Of a stretch of 64,000 bases of DNA, positions 31,508-40,401 are shown piece by piece. Every line of letters begins with the position of its first letter. Position 1 is the stretch's first letter. Origin of the DNA: Nitrosomonas communis (lineage in GTDB: Bacteria; Pseudomonadota; Gammaproteobacteria; Burkholderiales; Nitrosomonadaceae); NCBI RefSeq assembly GCF_900114745.1, contig NZ_FOUB01000005.1:1-64000 (forward strand), read 5' to 3'. The notes below the pieces were generated by a model. It made no database searches. It saw only the letters and a list, made by a program, of their open reading frames with translations, and was not told the origin of the DNA. The position numbers and the translations under genes are program-made.

Positions 31508-31936
31508 CTACGGTTTAAGATCAATTGCAGCGTGATAACTCCCATCCATGTAGAAGGGTACAGACGAGTGGTCGTGGATAATGCGCCATTGCCCGTTCAT
31601 TTTCCGAAAACACATCGTCGTGCGATACCACAGATCCTGGTATTCACCGCCTTTGCTCCCACGCATTCTGTTTAGCGCCGATGCGAACGCCACGTCGCCC
31701 TCGACAATGAGATTAACGTCGTGCGCATCAATCTGAATCGAGCCATCCCAGCCTGCAAGCCAAGCCGCGACGCTATCGCGGTCCATTCCACGGCGTTCTA
31801 GCGGCGGCGCGAGGTCATAAATCACCGCGTCCGGTGCATAAGCTTCAACGATGGCGTCTGCATCATGATCAGCGTGTGCTCTTACCAATTGCTGGAAAAG
31901 CGCTTCGATCTTGGCTCTATCTGCTGTCGAACTCAT
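31508..31936 (-). CDS. SnoaL/NTF2-like protein (DUF4440/YybH type)
   Basis: A 142-residue single-domain NTF2-like cone protein: FQQLVRAHADHDADAIVEAYAPDAVIYDL, GDVAFASALNRM and WRIIHDHSSVPFYMD are family features. Such domains act as small catalytic or binding pockets; no substrate can be named. It sits next to the interrupted carotenoid oxygenase on the same strand, so it may have come with it. Local composition is richer in GC than the flanks. Confidence 0.8.
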   Translation of the reverse strand: MSSTADRAKIEALFQQLVRAHADHDADAIVEAYAPDAVIYDLAPPLERRGMDRDSVAAWLAGWDGSIQIDAHDVNLIVEGDVAFASALNRMRGSKGGEYQDLWYRTTMCFRKMNGQWRIIHDHSSVPFYMDGSYHAAIDLKP

Positions 31937-32104
31937 CTCATGACTCCTTTAATAGTGGTACAATGCAATAGCAAATCGACGGGCGCCATGAAGCTATCTC
32001 GCGGATGTTATTCCAGCGCCTAACGCCTGTTAGATGTAGTCGCTAGATGGGATTTGTCATTACGTACAGGCTCTCGCTATACATGGGTCTCTCCTTCACG
32101 CTCG

Positions 32105-32315
32105 CTAAGCCAGGAACTCACAGATATGCTGTGCGATGACATCTCCATCCTCCTCGAGTGCAAAATGTCCCGTATCTAGCAGAGGGAAGTCGAGATTTTT
32201 CAGATCGCGTTTATAAGGGTGGGCGCCCGCTATTGGAGCACCATAGTTCATCAGGTACAAACTGAAACGTTCGAGACCGAGATATGAGTAACAATGTTTG
32301 TTGAATTCATGATTC
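32105..32315 (-). pseudogene. Alpha/beta hydrolase, internally deleted remnant
   Basis: The minus strand reads [21 protein letters not shown], then [27 protein letters not shown] and a terminal EFLA stop. The first part matches the region before the nucleophile elbow of haloalkane-dehalogenase-like hydrolases, and the second matches their catalytic-His C-terminus ([11 protein letters not shown]). The roughly 130 residues that normally separate them are missing, so this is a deletion fusion. No start codon or upstream part remains. Confidence 0.7.
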
Positions 32316-33329
32316 TCCTCCTTTTCTGGCTTGTACGCTTCAGCATGATGTTGCGGCTAAGCTGCAACGCTCAGTGATCGATCTTGAACTTCCTTCTCGG
32401 CTTAACTGCTGCATTCTCACAACGCGAAACACCAGGCAAACAAGTAAGATAAAGTTACCGAATATCTAGCATACATTAGAATAAAAAGCAACAATGTGTC
32501 GGAACTCGAATTCCTCGATTGGATTTTTATTCTCTTCTTTGGATGCGTTGAGGTACGCACATGTAGCAAACAGCGCACTGCACTGTATACAAGGCTTTCA
32601 GCTGAACTTGCCTAGGTAAGACCGCGGGGCGCGGCAAGCTCAATGTTCACCATCGAGCACTGCTGCCGATAAAAACCGCTTGGGTTTATCCCTTCGAACA
32701 TAACTTCCGCACGTGCTTTGCGAATAACTTAGTGGCACAAATTCCGCTCCGCCCGGTAGCACACTTGACCAGGTCAGTGTATTTTCATTCCGACAAAAAC
32801 CGTGTCACTTGATCATGACTCATCTCCCCGTCTAAGATGGCTGATAATTCGGTCGCCGTTGCGTAGTCGGTAGTACTGATCAAAAAATCCGTGTATCAAT
32901 CTAAATACTTTGTTTTCATGCCGGCAATGAACGCTATCAGCGTGGGGCTGCGTAACATCAGATTGTAAATAAATGTGTGTTATAAGCCTTTGTTATTGAA
33001 AAAGTAATACTGCAAATTCTCATCATCAGGCTTTATTACAACATCTCGCTATTAACCGAATAATTTTCATCTAATGGAGACTAACTCAAATCCAGCCCCA
33101 GCCAGTGGTATAATTACACATAAATCAAACCACTATACAAACTGCTTAGCCGGAAATACCAGCTTGAACGTGCAAAGATCGCTAGAAACGAACACAGTCA
33201 TTAATCTGCTTTACGCCCATCGCCGCTTGCTTCAAAAGAAAAAATTTTAAGCATGTTTCATCACTTCCACTTCCTGTTTTTGATTCAGCGCTACGGACCT
33301 ATCGATTTATATTATTTATTGGAGGAGAA
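32316..33329. other. One-kilobase gap without a gene
   Basis: I see no frame with family features on either strand and no strong hairpin or repeat. It probably holds degraded sequence on the left and the promoter of the malyl-CoA lyase operon on the right (AT-rich from about 32930). A good ribosome-binding site, TTGGAGGAG, precedes the operon at 33320. Confidence 0.5.
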
Positions 33330-34280
33330 ATGAGTCACACATTGTATGAAACCAAGATTCAGCGCGTGCAACGCTGCGAGCTGGCCGTGCCAGGTTCACG
33401 TCCAGAAATGTTTGAAAAGGCGCTGAAAAGCGGGGTGGATTTCATCTTTCTGGATTTGGAGGATGCCGTTGCGCCAGACGATAAAATACAGGCCCGTAAA
33501 AATATCATTCAGGCGATTAACGATCTGGACTGGAAAGGGCATGGCATCACGCTGTCAGTACGCATTAACGGACTTGATACGCAATTCATGGTACGCGATG
33601 TCGTTGATCTGGTTGAGCAAGCCGGCCACAAAATCGATACCATTCTGATTCCCAAAGTGGGCGTTTACGCAGATGTTTACATGGTTGAAGCCATGCTTAA
33701 TCAGTTGGAAATGCAGCAAGGGCTGAAAAATAGAATCGGCATTGAGGCATTGATCGAAACTGCGCTGGGTATGGCGAATGTTGAGGATATCGCGCGCAAT
33801 GGCACTTACGGGCGACTGGAAGCGCTGCATTTTGGCGTGGCAGATTATGCAGCCAGCAATCGCGCTCGCACTACCAATATCGGCGGACTGAATCCGGATT
33901 ATCCTGGTGATCAATGGCATGCAGCCATCAGTCGCATCACAGTGGCTTGTCGTGCTTTTGGCTTGCGACCAATCGATGGGCCATTCGGTGATATCCAGGA
34001 TCCTGAAGGTTATAAGCAAGCGGCCAAACGGGCGGCGGCTCTCGGTTGCGAGGGAAAATGGGCGATTCATCCGAGTCAAATTGCATTGGCCAACGAGGTA
34101 TTTACCCCGCCTCCAGCTGAAATTGAAAAAGCCAAGCGTATTCTGGCGGCATTGAAAGAAGCAGCGGCGCAAGGTAAAGGTGCTGCTTCACTTGATGGCC
34201 GCTTAATTGATGCGGCTTCGGAAAGAATGGCTAACAATATTGTGAAAGCTGCTGAGGCAATTGCTGCCAAAAATAAATAG
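33330..34280 (+). CDS. mcl: L-malyl-CoA / beta-methylmalyl-CoA lyase (HpcH/HpaI family)
   Basis: A 316-residue TIM-barrel lyase that splits malyl-CoA to acetyl-CoA and glyoxylate. It shows ELAVPGSRPEMFEKAL, FIFLDLEDAVAPDDK (metal ligand), IGIEALIETALGM (the metal-binding Glu) and KWAIHPSQIALANEVF. The ribosome-binding site GGAGGAG is close. It is followed by the two malate thiokinase subunits, so the set converts malate to acetyl-CoA and glyoxylate as in the serine cycle or related glyoxylate routes. Confidence 0.92.
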   Translation: MSHTLYETKIQRVQRCELAVPGSRPEMFEKALKSGVDFIFLDLEDAVAPDDKIQARKNIIQAINDLDWKGHGITLSVRINGLDTQFMVRDVVDLVEQAGHKIDTILIPKVGVYADVYMVEAMLNQLEMQQGLKNRIGIEALIETALGMANVEDIARNGTYGRLEALHFGVADYAASNRARTTNIGGLNPDYPGDQWHAAISRITVACRAFGLRPIDGPFGDIQDPEGYKQAAKRAAALGCEGKWAIHPSQIALANEVFTPPPAEIEKAKRILAALKEAAAQGKGAASLDGRLIDAASERMANNIVKAAEAIAAKNK

Positions 34281-34327
34281 TCAGAAGGCAGGTTTTGGAA
34301 CAGTTTATTAAATAGAAGGGGTAGGCA

Positions 34328-35509
34328 TTGGATATTCACGAGTATCAGGCAAAAGAAATTCTGGCGGAGTATGGTATCAAGATAGCCGAAGGTGGCTTGG
34401 CATATACGGTGGAAGAAGCAGTACAGCGCAGTCGGGAAATCGACGGGAATGTTTGGGTAATTAAGGCACAGATTCATTCTGGTGCACGCGGCAAGGCTGG
34501 TGGCATCAAAGTTTGTAGAACCAATGATGAAGTGGAGGCGGCAGCCGAAGCGCTGTTGGGCAGGAAGTTAGTGACCCATCAGACCGGTCCAGCTGGTAAG
34601 TTGTGCACCCGGCTTTATATCGAAGTGGGTACTGATATTGCCCGAGAACTCTACCTATCTTTCATGATAGATCGCAGCCATGAGCGTGTCATTATGGTGG
34701 GCTCTGCCCAGGGTGGTATGGAAATTGAAAGTCTTGCTGCCACCAATCCCAAAGCAATCGTTAAAATTCATATAGAGCCAGCAGTAGGGTTGCAGGATTT
34801 TCAAGCGCGTACCATGGCTTTTGCCTTAGGACTTGGAGAAGACTTGCTCAACCATGCGGTTAAAACCATCAAGGGATGTTATCGTGCTTTACGTGATCTG
34901 GATGCCAATATTTTGGAAATCAATCCACTGGTCGTGACTAAAACCAACGAGCTAATTGCGTTGGATGCAAAAATGAGTTTCGATGAGAATGCCTTATTCC
35001 GTCGCCATCGAATTGCCGAATTACGCGACACAACACAAATTGATTCGCGCGAAGTTGCCGCGGCAGAGGTTGGTCTGAGCTATGTAGGATTGAATGGTGA
35101 TATTGGATGCATGATCAATGGTGCTGGCCTGGCGATGGCTACTATGGACATGATCAAGCTGGCAGGCGGTGAGCCTGCCAATTTTCTGGATGTAGGTGGA
35201 GGTGCATCAGCTGAGCGAACAGAAAAAGCATTCCGTTTGGTATTGGCTGATGCAGGCGTCAAAGCCATGCTGGTCAATATCTTTGCCGGAATCAATCGCT
35301 GTGACTGGATTGCAGAAGGCGTCGTGCAAGCGGTTAAAAATATCGATATGAAAGTGCCATTGGTGGTACGTTTATCTGGGACGAACGTCGAAGAAGGTCG
35401 CAAAATCATTGCCGACAGTGGTTTACCGATCATTACCGCAGAAACATTGGCAGAGGCAGCAGAAAAAGTCGTTCGGGCACGCAACGAAATGGTTGCAAAA
35501 CAAGGTTAA
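34328..35509 (+). CDS. mtkA: Malate-CoA ligase (malate thiokinase) beta subunit
   Basis: A 393-residue ATP-grasp subunit of the succinyl-CoA synthetase type: [58 protein letters not shown] and [15 protein letters not shown]. The start is TTG with AAGGGG upstream. Linkage to malyl-CoA lyase, rather than to citrate-cycle genes, is why I call it malate thiokinase; by sequence alone succinyl-CoA synthetase remains possible. Confidence 0.85.
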   Translation: MDIHEYQAKEILAEYGIKIAEGGLAYTVEEAVQRSREIDGNVWVIKAQIHSGARGKAGGIKVCRTNDEVEAAAEALLGRKLVTHQTGPAGKLCTRLYIEVGTDIARELYLSFMIDRSHERVIMVGSAQGGMEIESLAATNPKAIVKIHIEPAVGLQDFQARTMAFALGLGEDLLNHAVKTIKGCYRALRDLDANILEINPLVVTKTNELIALDAKMSFDENALFRRHRIAELRDTTQIDSREVAAAEVGLSYVGLNGDIGCMINGAGLAMATMDMIKLAGGEPANFLDVGGGASAERTEKAFRLVLADAGVKAMLVNIFAGINRCDWIAEGVVQAVKNIDMKVPLVVRLSGTNVEEGRKIIADSGLPIITAETLAEAAEKVVRARNEMVAKQG

Positions 35510-35520
35510 AGGAGAACAGA

Positions 35521-36408
35521 GTGGCCATTTTAATTAACGAAAATACACGCATTATTGTGCAAGGGTTTACGGGTAGAATTGGTACCTTTCATGCGCAGGA
35601 AATGATCGAATATGGATCGAAAGTGGTGGGCGGCGTTACCCCAGGTAAGGGTGGCCAAACGCATTTGGGGCTGCCGGTTTTCAATACTGTGAGAGAAGCC
35701 GTTGAACAAGTCGGTGCCGAAGCGAGTATCGTGTTTGTACCATCGGCATTTGCCGCTGATTCGATCATGGAAGCAGCCGAGGCGGGTATCAAGTATTGCG
35801 TTTCTATCACAGATGGTATCCCAACGCAGGATATGATGACGGTCAAGAGTTTTTTACGCCGTTTTCCCAAGGAACAAAGAATGATGCTGACAGGGCCGAA
35901 TTGTTCAGGCACGATTAGCCCGGAGCGCGCTATGCTGGGTATCATGCCTGGTCATATTTATAAACGAGGGAATGTAGGCATAGTTGGCCGTTCAGGCACG
36001 CTGGGTTATGAGGCTGCCGATCAAATGCGGCGATTGGGTATCGGTATTTCGACCTCTGTCGGCATTGGCGGTGATCCAATTATTGGCAGCTCCCATCGTG
36101 ATGTGTTAGAAAAGCTGGAACAGGATCCTGAAACTAAAGTAGCGCTGATGATTGGTGAAATTGGTGGACCCCAGGAAGTGGAAGCAGGTATTTTTGCTAA
36201 AGAGAATATGAGCAAACCGCTCGTAGCCTATATTGCCGGATTGACGGCTCCTGCCGGTCGACGTATGGGGCATGCAGGGGCAATCATTTCTTCTGCGGGT
36301 GAAAGTGCTGCAGAAAAAGTGGAACGGCTGAAAGAGCTGAATGTCACCATCTGTCCAACGCCGTCCTTGATGGGACAAACGGTGGCCTCAGTATTGGCTA
36401 AATTATAA
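35521..36408 (+). CDS. mtkB: Malate-CoA ligase (malate thiokinase) alpha subunit
   Basis: A 295-residue CoA-binding subunit: IIVQGFTGRIGTFHAQEMIEYG, GVTPGKGGQTHLGLPVF, MLTGPNCSGTISP and GRSGTLGYEAADQM. The active-site phosphohistidine is in RRMGHAGAIIS. The start is GTG, eleven bases after mtkA, with GGAG upstream. A hairpin 26 bases past its stop probably ends the three-gene transcript. Confidence 0.88.
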   Translation: MAILINENTRIIVQGFTGRIGTFHAQEMIEYGSKVVGGVTPGKGGQTHLGLPVFNTVREAVEQVGAEASIVFVPSAFAADSIMEAAEAGIKYCVSITDGIPTQDMMTVKSFLRRFPKEQRMMLTGPNCSGTISPERAMLGIMPGHIYKRGNVGIVGRSGTLGYEAADQMRRLGIGISTSVGIGGDPIIGSSHRDVLEKLEQDPETKVALMIGEIGGPQEVEAGIFAKENMSKPLVAYIAGLTAPAGRRMGHAGAIISSAGESAAEKVERLKELNVTICPTPSLMGQTVASVLAKL

Positions 36409-36433
36409 GTTAAATATTGTTTTCTCAGCTTAC

Positions 36434-36472
36434 TGGCCAGACTTTGCAATTACTGTGTTATAAGTCTGGTCA
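36434..36472 (+). terminator. Probable terminator of the mcl-mtkAB operon
   Basis: Stem TGGCCAGACTT pairs with AAGTCTGGTCA (one G-U pair) across a 17-base loop, followed by AATTTTCTTAAATTT. It stands right after mtkB. Confidence 0.55.
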
Positions 36473-36508
36473 ATTTTCTTAAATTTGTTATCAGCATCTA
36501 TACAATAA

Positions 36509-37165
36509 ATGCACGTTATCGTGCGCAAAATTGAAGTAATTTCTGAAGTTATGGACATTAATCAAAAGACTGACAAAAAAAGAATTTCAGCAATAGCCCG
36601 CTTTCTCTTTTTATCGCGCTGGCTGCAATTACCGCTTTATCTAGGGTTAGTACTGGCGCAATGTATTTATGTATTTCATTTCTGGGTAGAATTGACCGAT
36701 CTGCTAGGCGCCATGATGGGTGACAAAGAATCACTGAAGCATATTCTGCATATCGTTTCGCATGAAGAGGCCGACGTGCCGATGAAAATTACTGAAACAG
36801 CGATTATGCTGGTAGTGCTGGGCTTGATTGATGTAGTAATGATTTCCAATCTGCTGATCATGGTAATTATTGGCGGATATGAAACATTTGTTTCACGCAT
36901 GAATCTGGAAGGTCATCCCGACCAACCTGAATGGCTGTCGCATGTTAATGCCTCGGTATTAAAGATCAAGCTCGCCACCGCCATCATTGGTATTTCGTCT
37001 ATTCATCTGCTCAAAACTTTTATCAATGCCAGTGCCTATGATGAAAAGACATTGATTGCCCAAACAGGTATTCATATTGCCTTCTTGCTATCCGCAATTG
37101 CAATTGCCTTTACAGATCGCCTAATGGCGGCGACGCTGCATAACAGTACAGAATCAAGCGAGTGA
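36509..37165 (+). CDS. UPF0114 (YqhA) family membrane protein
   Basis: A protein of 218 residues (204 if the ATG at 36551 is used) with three to four membrane spans: FLFLSRWLQLPLYLGLVLAQ, TAIMLVVLGLIDVVMISNLL, IKLATAIIGISSIHLLKTFI and HIAFLLSAIAIAF. The wording is that of the UPF0114/YqhA family, of unknown function. Its 3' end overlaps the convergent pncC gene by twelve bases. Confidence 0.85.
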   Translation: MHVIVRKIEVISEVMDINQKTDKKRISAIARFLFLSRWLQLPLYLGLVLAQCIYVFHFWVELTDLLGAMMGDKESLKHILHIVSHEEADVPMKITETAIMLVVLGLIDVVMISNLLIMVIIGGYETFVSRMNLEGHPDQPEWLSHVNASVLKIKLATAIIGISSIHLLKTFINASAYDEKTLIAQTGIHIAFLLSAIAIAFTDRLMAATLHNSTESSE

Positions 37166-37666
37166 AGGGGGAATATCCTTTAAGAGTTTGAGAATACCCT
37201 GTAAGGCGGTCCCAACAGATTGCCGTCTTACTGCTTCACGATTTCCTGAGAAAAAATGAGTTTTGCTGAGTGCGAATTCTTGCCTGGATGCCCAAGCAAA
37301 GCACACCATCCCGACAGGCTTTTCCTTCGATCCACCTGTCGGGCCGGCAATGCCAGTTACTGCCACTGCTAGCTGAGCATCACTCATTTTAATGGCGCCT
37401 AATGCCATTTCTTGTGCAGTTTGTTCGGATACTGCACCATATTGAGTCAGAGTGGCAGGTTGGACTCCGAGCATTTGTTGCTTAGCATGGTTACTATAGG
37501 TAATAAAACCACGATCATACCAGGCTGAACTCCCCGCAACGGCAGTCACCGCTTGACCTATCCAACCACCTGTGCATGATTCAGCACTAACCAGCATGAA
37601 GCCTCTTTCAGTAAGCGCCTCGCCTAACTGCTGAGCATAAGTTAGCAGCATTTGATCATCGATCAT
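37154..37666 (-). CDS. pncC: Nicotinamide-nucleotide amidohydrolase (CinA C-terminal domain)
   Basis: A 170-residue enzyme that recycles NMN to NaMN in NAD metabolism. It shows LVSAESCTGGWIGQAVTAVAGSS (catalytic Ser), FITYSNHAKQQMLGV, GAVSEQTAQEMALGA and AVTGIAGPTGGSKEKPVG. I chose ATG 37666, with AGAGGTG seven bases upstream; the longer frame to 37717 only reaches into the neighbouring repeat. Confidence 0.93.
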   Translation of the reverse strand: MIDDQMLLTYAQQLGEALTERGFMLVSAESCTGGWIGQAVTAVAGSSAWYDRGFITYSNHAKQQMLGVQPATLTQYGAVSEQTAQEMALGAIKMSDAQLAVAVTGIAGPTGGSKEKPVGMVCFAWASRQEFALSKTHFFSGNREAVRRQSVGTALQGILKLLKDIPPSLA

Positions 37667-37710
37667 AAAATCACCTCTAGAAATTTGAATCGCAGTCCTG
37701 CGTTTCACCA

Positions 37711-37806
37711 ATTTCATTCAAAAATGGCGCGAAGGTGAGCCGCAGACAGTATAAATAATACGGCAAGGTGAAGCCGACAAAGTCAGGTATGATTTAGAAA
37801 TGAAAT
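37711..37806. repeat. Inverted-repeat element (MITE-like), copy 4, reversed and diverged
   Basis: The reverse orientation of the family: GCGCGAAGGTGAGCCGCAGACAGTATAAATAATACGG is in the middle in pieces that match the other copies, with GATTTAGAAATGAAAT at the right end; the left end (ATTTCATTCAAAAATG) has lost a few bases. It lies between pncC and pgpA. Confidence 0.82.
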
Positions 37807-38351
37807 TAGAAGTAACTTTCAAATAATACCAGTGACTTCCAGCCCGCAAGGCAAAGTAAAGTATAGAATGCTGCCAGTAAATCATCAAACATCACACCGA
37901 AGCCACCGCGTAACTTGCGCTCAAAATATTTGATAGGAGGAGGTTTAAGTATGTCAAAAAAACGAAACAATATAAATGCAGCGCTATACCATAGCACATG
38001 ATTGGGAATGAAATAAAGCACCAGCATGAAAGCCACGATTTCATCCCATACCATACCTGGATGATCCGGTGCGCCCAAAACTTTGCCAGTAATACTGCAC
38101 GCCCATATACCTAGAATGAACAGTATATCAATAGCGAGTAACAGTGCGATCGGTTCGAACCACGAATTCAGGGACCAGAATAATGGAAAAGCAATCAGTG
38201 TTCCAAACGTGCCAGGCGCCAGCCGGATTAATCCTACTCCAGCACCAAATGCGATAAAGTGGGCAAAGCGGCTATGAACAAACGCTAAATCAGGCTGTAA
38301 ACGAGAAAGCTTGAGGTCAGATTGATAAGGTTCAGGTAAGGAAGTGGTCAT
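37806..38351 (-). CDS. pgpA: Phosphatidylglycerophosphatase A
   Basis: A 181-residue membrane phosphatase that dephosphorylates phosphatidylglycerol phosphate. It shows GVGLIRLAPGTFGTLIAFPLFW, DHPGMVWDEIVAFMLVL and the terminal RGGFGVMFDDLLAAFYTLLCL, with the catalytic acidic residues in WDEIVA and FDDLLA. I chose ATG 38351 (MTTSLPEPYQSDL); it overlaps the thiL end by 20 bases. The TAA stop is formed at the border of MITE copy 4. Confidence 0.92.
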   Translation of the reverse strand: MTTSLPEPYQSDLKLSRLQPDLAFVHSRFAHFIAFGAGVGLIRLAPGTFGTLIAFPLFWSLNSWFEPIALLLAIDILFILGIWACSITGKVLGAPDHPGMVWDEIVAFMLVLYFIPNHVLWYSAAFILFRFFDILKPPPIKYFERKLRGGFGVMFDDLLAAFYTLLCLAGWKSLVLFESYF

Positions 38352-39303
38352 AGCCTTTTTTCTCATATGTGATCGCGTTGCCGTTTGAATCCAGAAGGAG
38401 CAATCCTTCGCCTTGGGATATTTTGCCAATGCGGGTAAGGGGAATAGTCAATTCCTGGGATAATCGCGCTATTTCGGCAAATTTTATCTCGGGTGCAGTA
38501 AAACAGAGTTCATAATCATCTCCCCCTGCTAGTAAACAGTCAATCGCGAGTGGTAAAGATAAGTATTTTTGCATGACCCATGAACATGCTATTTTTTCTA
38601 CATGGATCGTGGCGGCCACATGGGAGCATTCCAGGATATGCCCAAGATCAGCCAGCAATCCGTCGGAAATATCGATAGCGCTATGCGCAAGCTCAATTAA
38701 TCGTTGCCCGAGTTCGACGCGTGCTATAGGCATATCAAGTGCAGGTAAACATACAGCTAGTTCTTCTGGAGCCAAAGTGATGCGTTGTTGCAGATGAGCC
38801 AGCGCTAAGGCAGCATTGCCTAAATGCCCGGAAATCCAGATGTCGTCTCCTGGTATTGCGCCACTTCTTCTCAAGGCTTTACCTTTGGGGACTTCTCCCA
38901 TGATTTGTATACCTATATTAAGCGGGCCACAGGTGGTGTCACCACCAATGAGTTCCACTTGATACTTGTTGGCCAACGTAAAAAAGCCCTCTGTAAATGC
39001 TTCCAGCCAGTCACTATTCATGTTAACCAAATTGGCAGGTAATGTCAGTGCGAGTGTGCTCCAACGGGGAACGGCCCCCATTGCTGCCATATCAGAGAGA
39101 TTGACCGCTAACGCTTTGTGACCGAGTTTGCAAGGATCAGTATCGGCGAAGAAATGCTGATCGACTACCAGTGTATCAGTAGAAATAGCTAAATCAGTCG
39201 TCGCAGTGTAGGAAATGAGCGCAGCATCATCGCCTCCGCCAAGAATCGCCCGGGGAGTCGGTCGTGTAAAATAGCGCTGGATAATATCAAACTCGGAACT
39301 CAC
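38332..39303 (-). CDS. thiL: Thiamine-monophosphate kinase
   Basis: A 323-residue kinase that makes thiamine diphosphate, the active cofactor. It shows ILGGGDDAALIS, STDTLVVDQHFF, ALAVNLSDMAAMGAVPRW, LIGGDTTCGPLNIGI and AIDISDGLLADLGHI, and GGDDYELCFT near the end. Length is normal. It is upstream of pgpA, a conserved pair, with nusB and the riboflavin genes further upstream on the same strand. Confidence 0.95.
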   Translation of the reverse strand: MSSEFDIIQRYFTRPTPRAILGGGDDAALISYTATTDLAISTDTLVVDQHFFADTDPCKLGHKALAVNLSDMAAMGAVPRWSTLALTLPANLVNMNSDWLEAFTEGFFTLANKYQVELIGGDTTCGPLNIGIQIMGEVPKGKALRRSGAIPGDDIWISGHLGNAALALAHLQQRITLAPEELAVCLPALDMPIARVELGQRLIELAHSAIDISDGLLADLGHILECSHVAATIHVEKIACSWVMQKYLSLPLAIDCLLAGGDDYELCFTAPEIKFAEIARLSQELTIPLTRIGKISQGEGLLLLDSNGNAITYEKKGYDHFLT

Positions 39304-39364
39304 GATTAGGCTGTGGAATGAAGGTTATCATGAAGGATATATCAGAAAACTGGAAGAAAGAAAC

Positions 39365-39862
39365 TTAGGATGCCGGTTCAATTTTTTTCTTGGCTAGCGA
39401 CTGAATTTCAATGGTGCGTAATTGTGCTGCGAGCTTATCCAGCACCCCATTCACATATTTGTAGCCGTCGGTTCCCCCGTATGTTTTAGCGAGTTCGATG
39501 GCTTCGTTGATAATGGCACGATAAGGAATTTCCAGGTGATAAATGAGCTCATAGGTACTGAGTAAAAGAATAGAAGACTCAATAGGGCTGAGATCGGTCA
39601 GAGAACGATCAAGACAGGGTTGTATGTGTTGTTCCAGCATGGTTGCGTTTTTAAGTACACCGCGAAGTAATTCGGAAAAAAAAGATTCATCTATTTTGGG
39701 AAAAAGGCTGGTATCACGTAATTGTGTCTCGATGAAACTAGCATCGCTTCCAGCGACCCGCCATTGATAAATGCCTTGTAGCACGAGTTCGCGCGAAAGA
39801 TGACGACGTTTCTTGTATTTAAAGCCAGATTTTGAATGTGAAGTTGATTGTGCAGCAGCCAT
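39365..39862 (-). CDS. nusB: Transcription antitermination factor NusB
   Basis: A 165-residue RNA-binding protein of the rRNA antitermination complex. It shows KRRHLSRELVLQGIYQWR at the N-terminus, LSPIESSILLLSTYEL, IPYRAIINEAIELAKTYGG and YKYVNGVLDKLA. It follows ribH by ten bases, the standard ribH-nusB-thiL order of betaproteobacteria. Confidence 0.95.
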   Translation of the reverse strand: MAAAQSTSHSKSGFKYKKRRHLSRELVLQGIYQWRVAGSDASFIETQLRDTSLFPKIDESFFSELLRGVLKNATMLEQHIQPCLDRSLTDLSPIESSILLLSTYELIYHLEIPYRAIINEAIELAKTYGGTDGYKYVNGVLDKLAAQLRTIEIQSLAKKKIEPAS

Positions 39863-39872
39863 GAATGTGTTC

Positions 39873-40352
39873 TTAGGTTATTTCATCAAATTTTGCCAGA
39901 AGATTGGCCATTTCAATCGCTGCGCGTGCAGCTTCTATTCCTTTTTGGGTCATGCGGGCAAGCGCTTGATCACCGTTGTCAGTCGTGAGTATGCCATTTG
40001 CTATAGGAATACCCGTATCGAGCTGCACGGTGATTAAGCCCCTGGCTGATTCATTGGCGACGATTTCAAAATGATAGGTATCGCCTCGTATGACAGCTCC
40101 TAATGCAATCAAAGCATCAAACTGATCGGATAAGGCCATTTTTTGTAATGCTAGCGGGATTTCCAATGCACCAGGTACAGTAGCCAATAACATGTTGGGT
40201 CCTTTAACACCCTGCCTCGTTAATTCCGCAGTGCAAGCGCCAAGTAGCCCTTCTACTACTTCAATATTAAAGCGGCTCATCACGATGCCGATGCGAAGTT
40301 CGGCCCCAACGAGTGTGGTTTCAACTTCTGGGATATTGTCATAATACGCCAT
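39873..40352 (-). CDS. ribH: 6,7-dimethyl-8-ribityllumazine synthase
   Basis: A 159-residue enzyme for the penultimate step of riboflavin synthesis. It shows [52 protein letters not shown] and [15 protein letters not shown] chose ATG 40352, with GGAG five bases upstream, over the in-frame GTG two codons earlier. Confidence 0.95.
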   Translation of the reverse strand: MAYYDNIPEVETTLVGAELRIGIVMSRFNIEVVEGLLGACTAELTRQGVKGPNMLLATVPGALEIPLALQKMALSDQFDALIALGAVIRGDTYHFEIVANESARGLITVQLDTGIPIANGILTTDNGDQALARMTQKGIEAARAAIEMANLLAKFDEIT

Positions 40353-40401
40353 GATCACTCCAGTAAGGGTGCTAATAGTTAAAAAAATAAAAAGATTGGA
40401 T

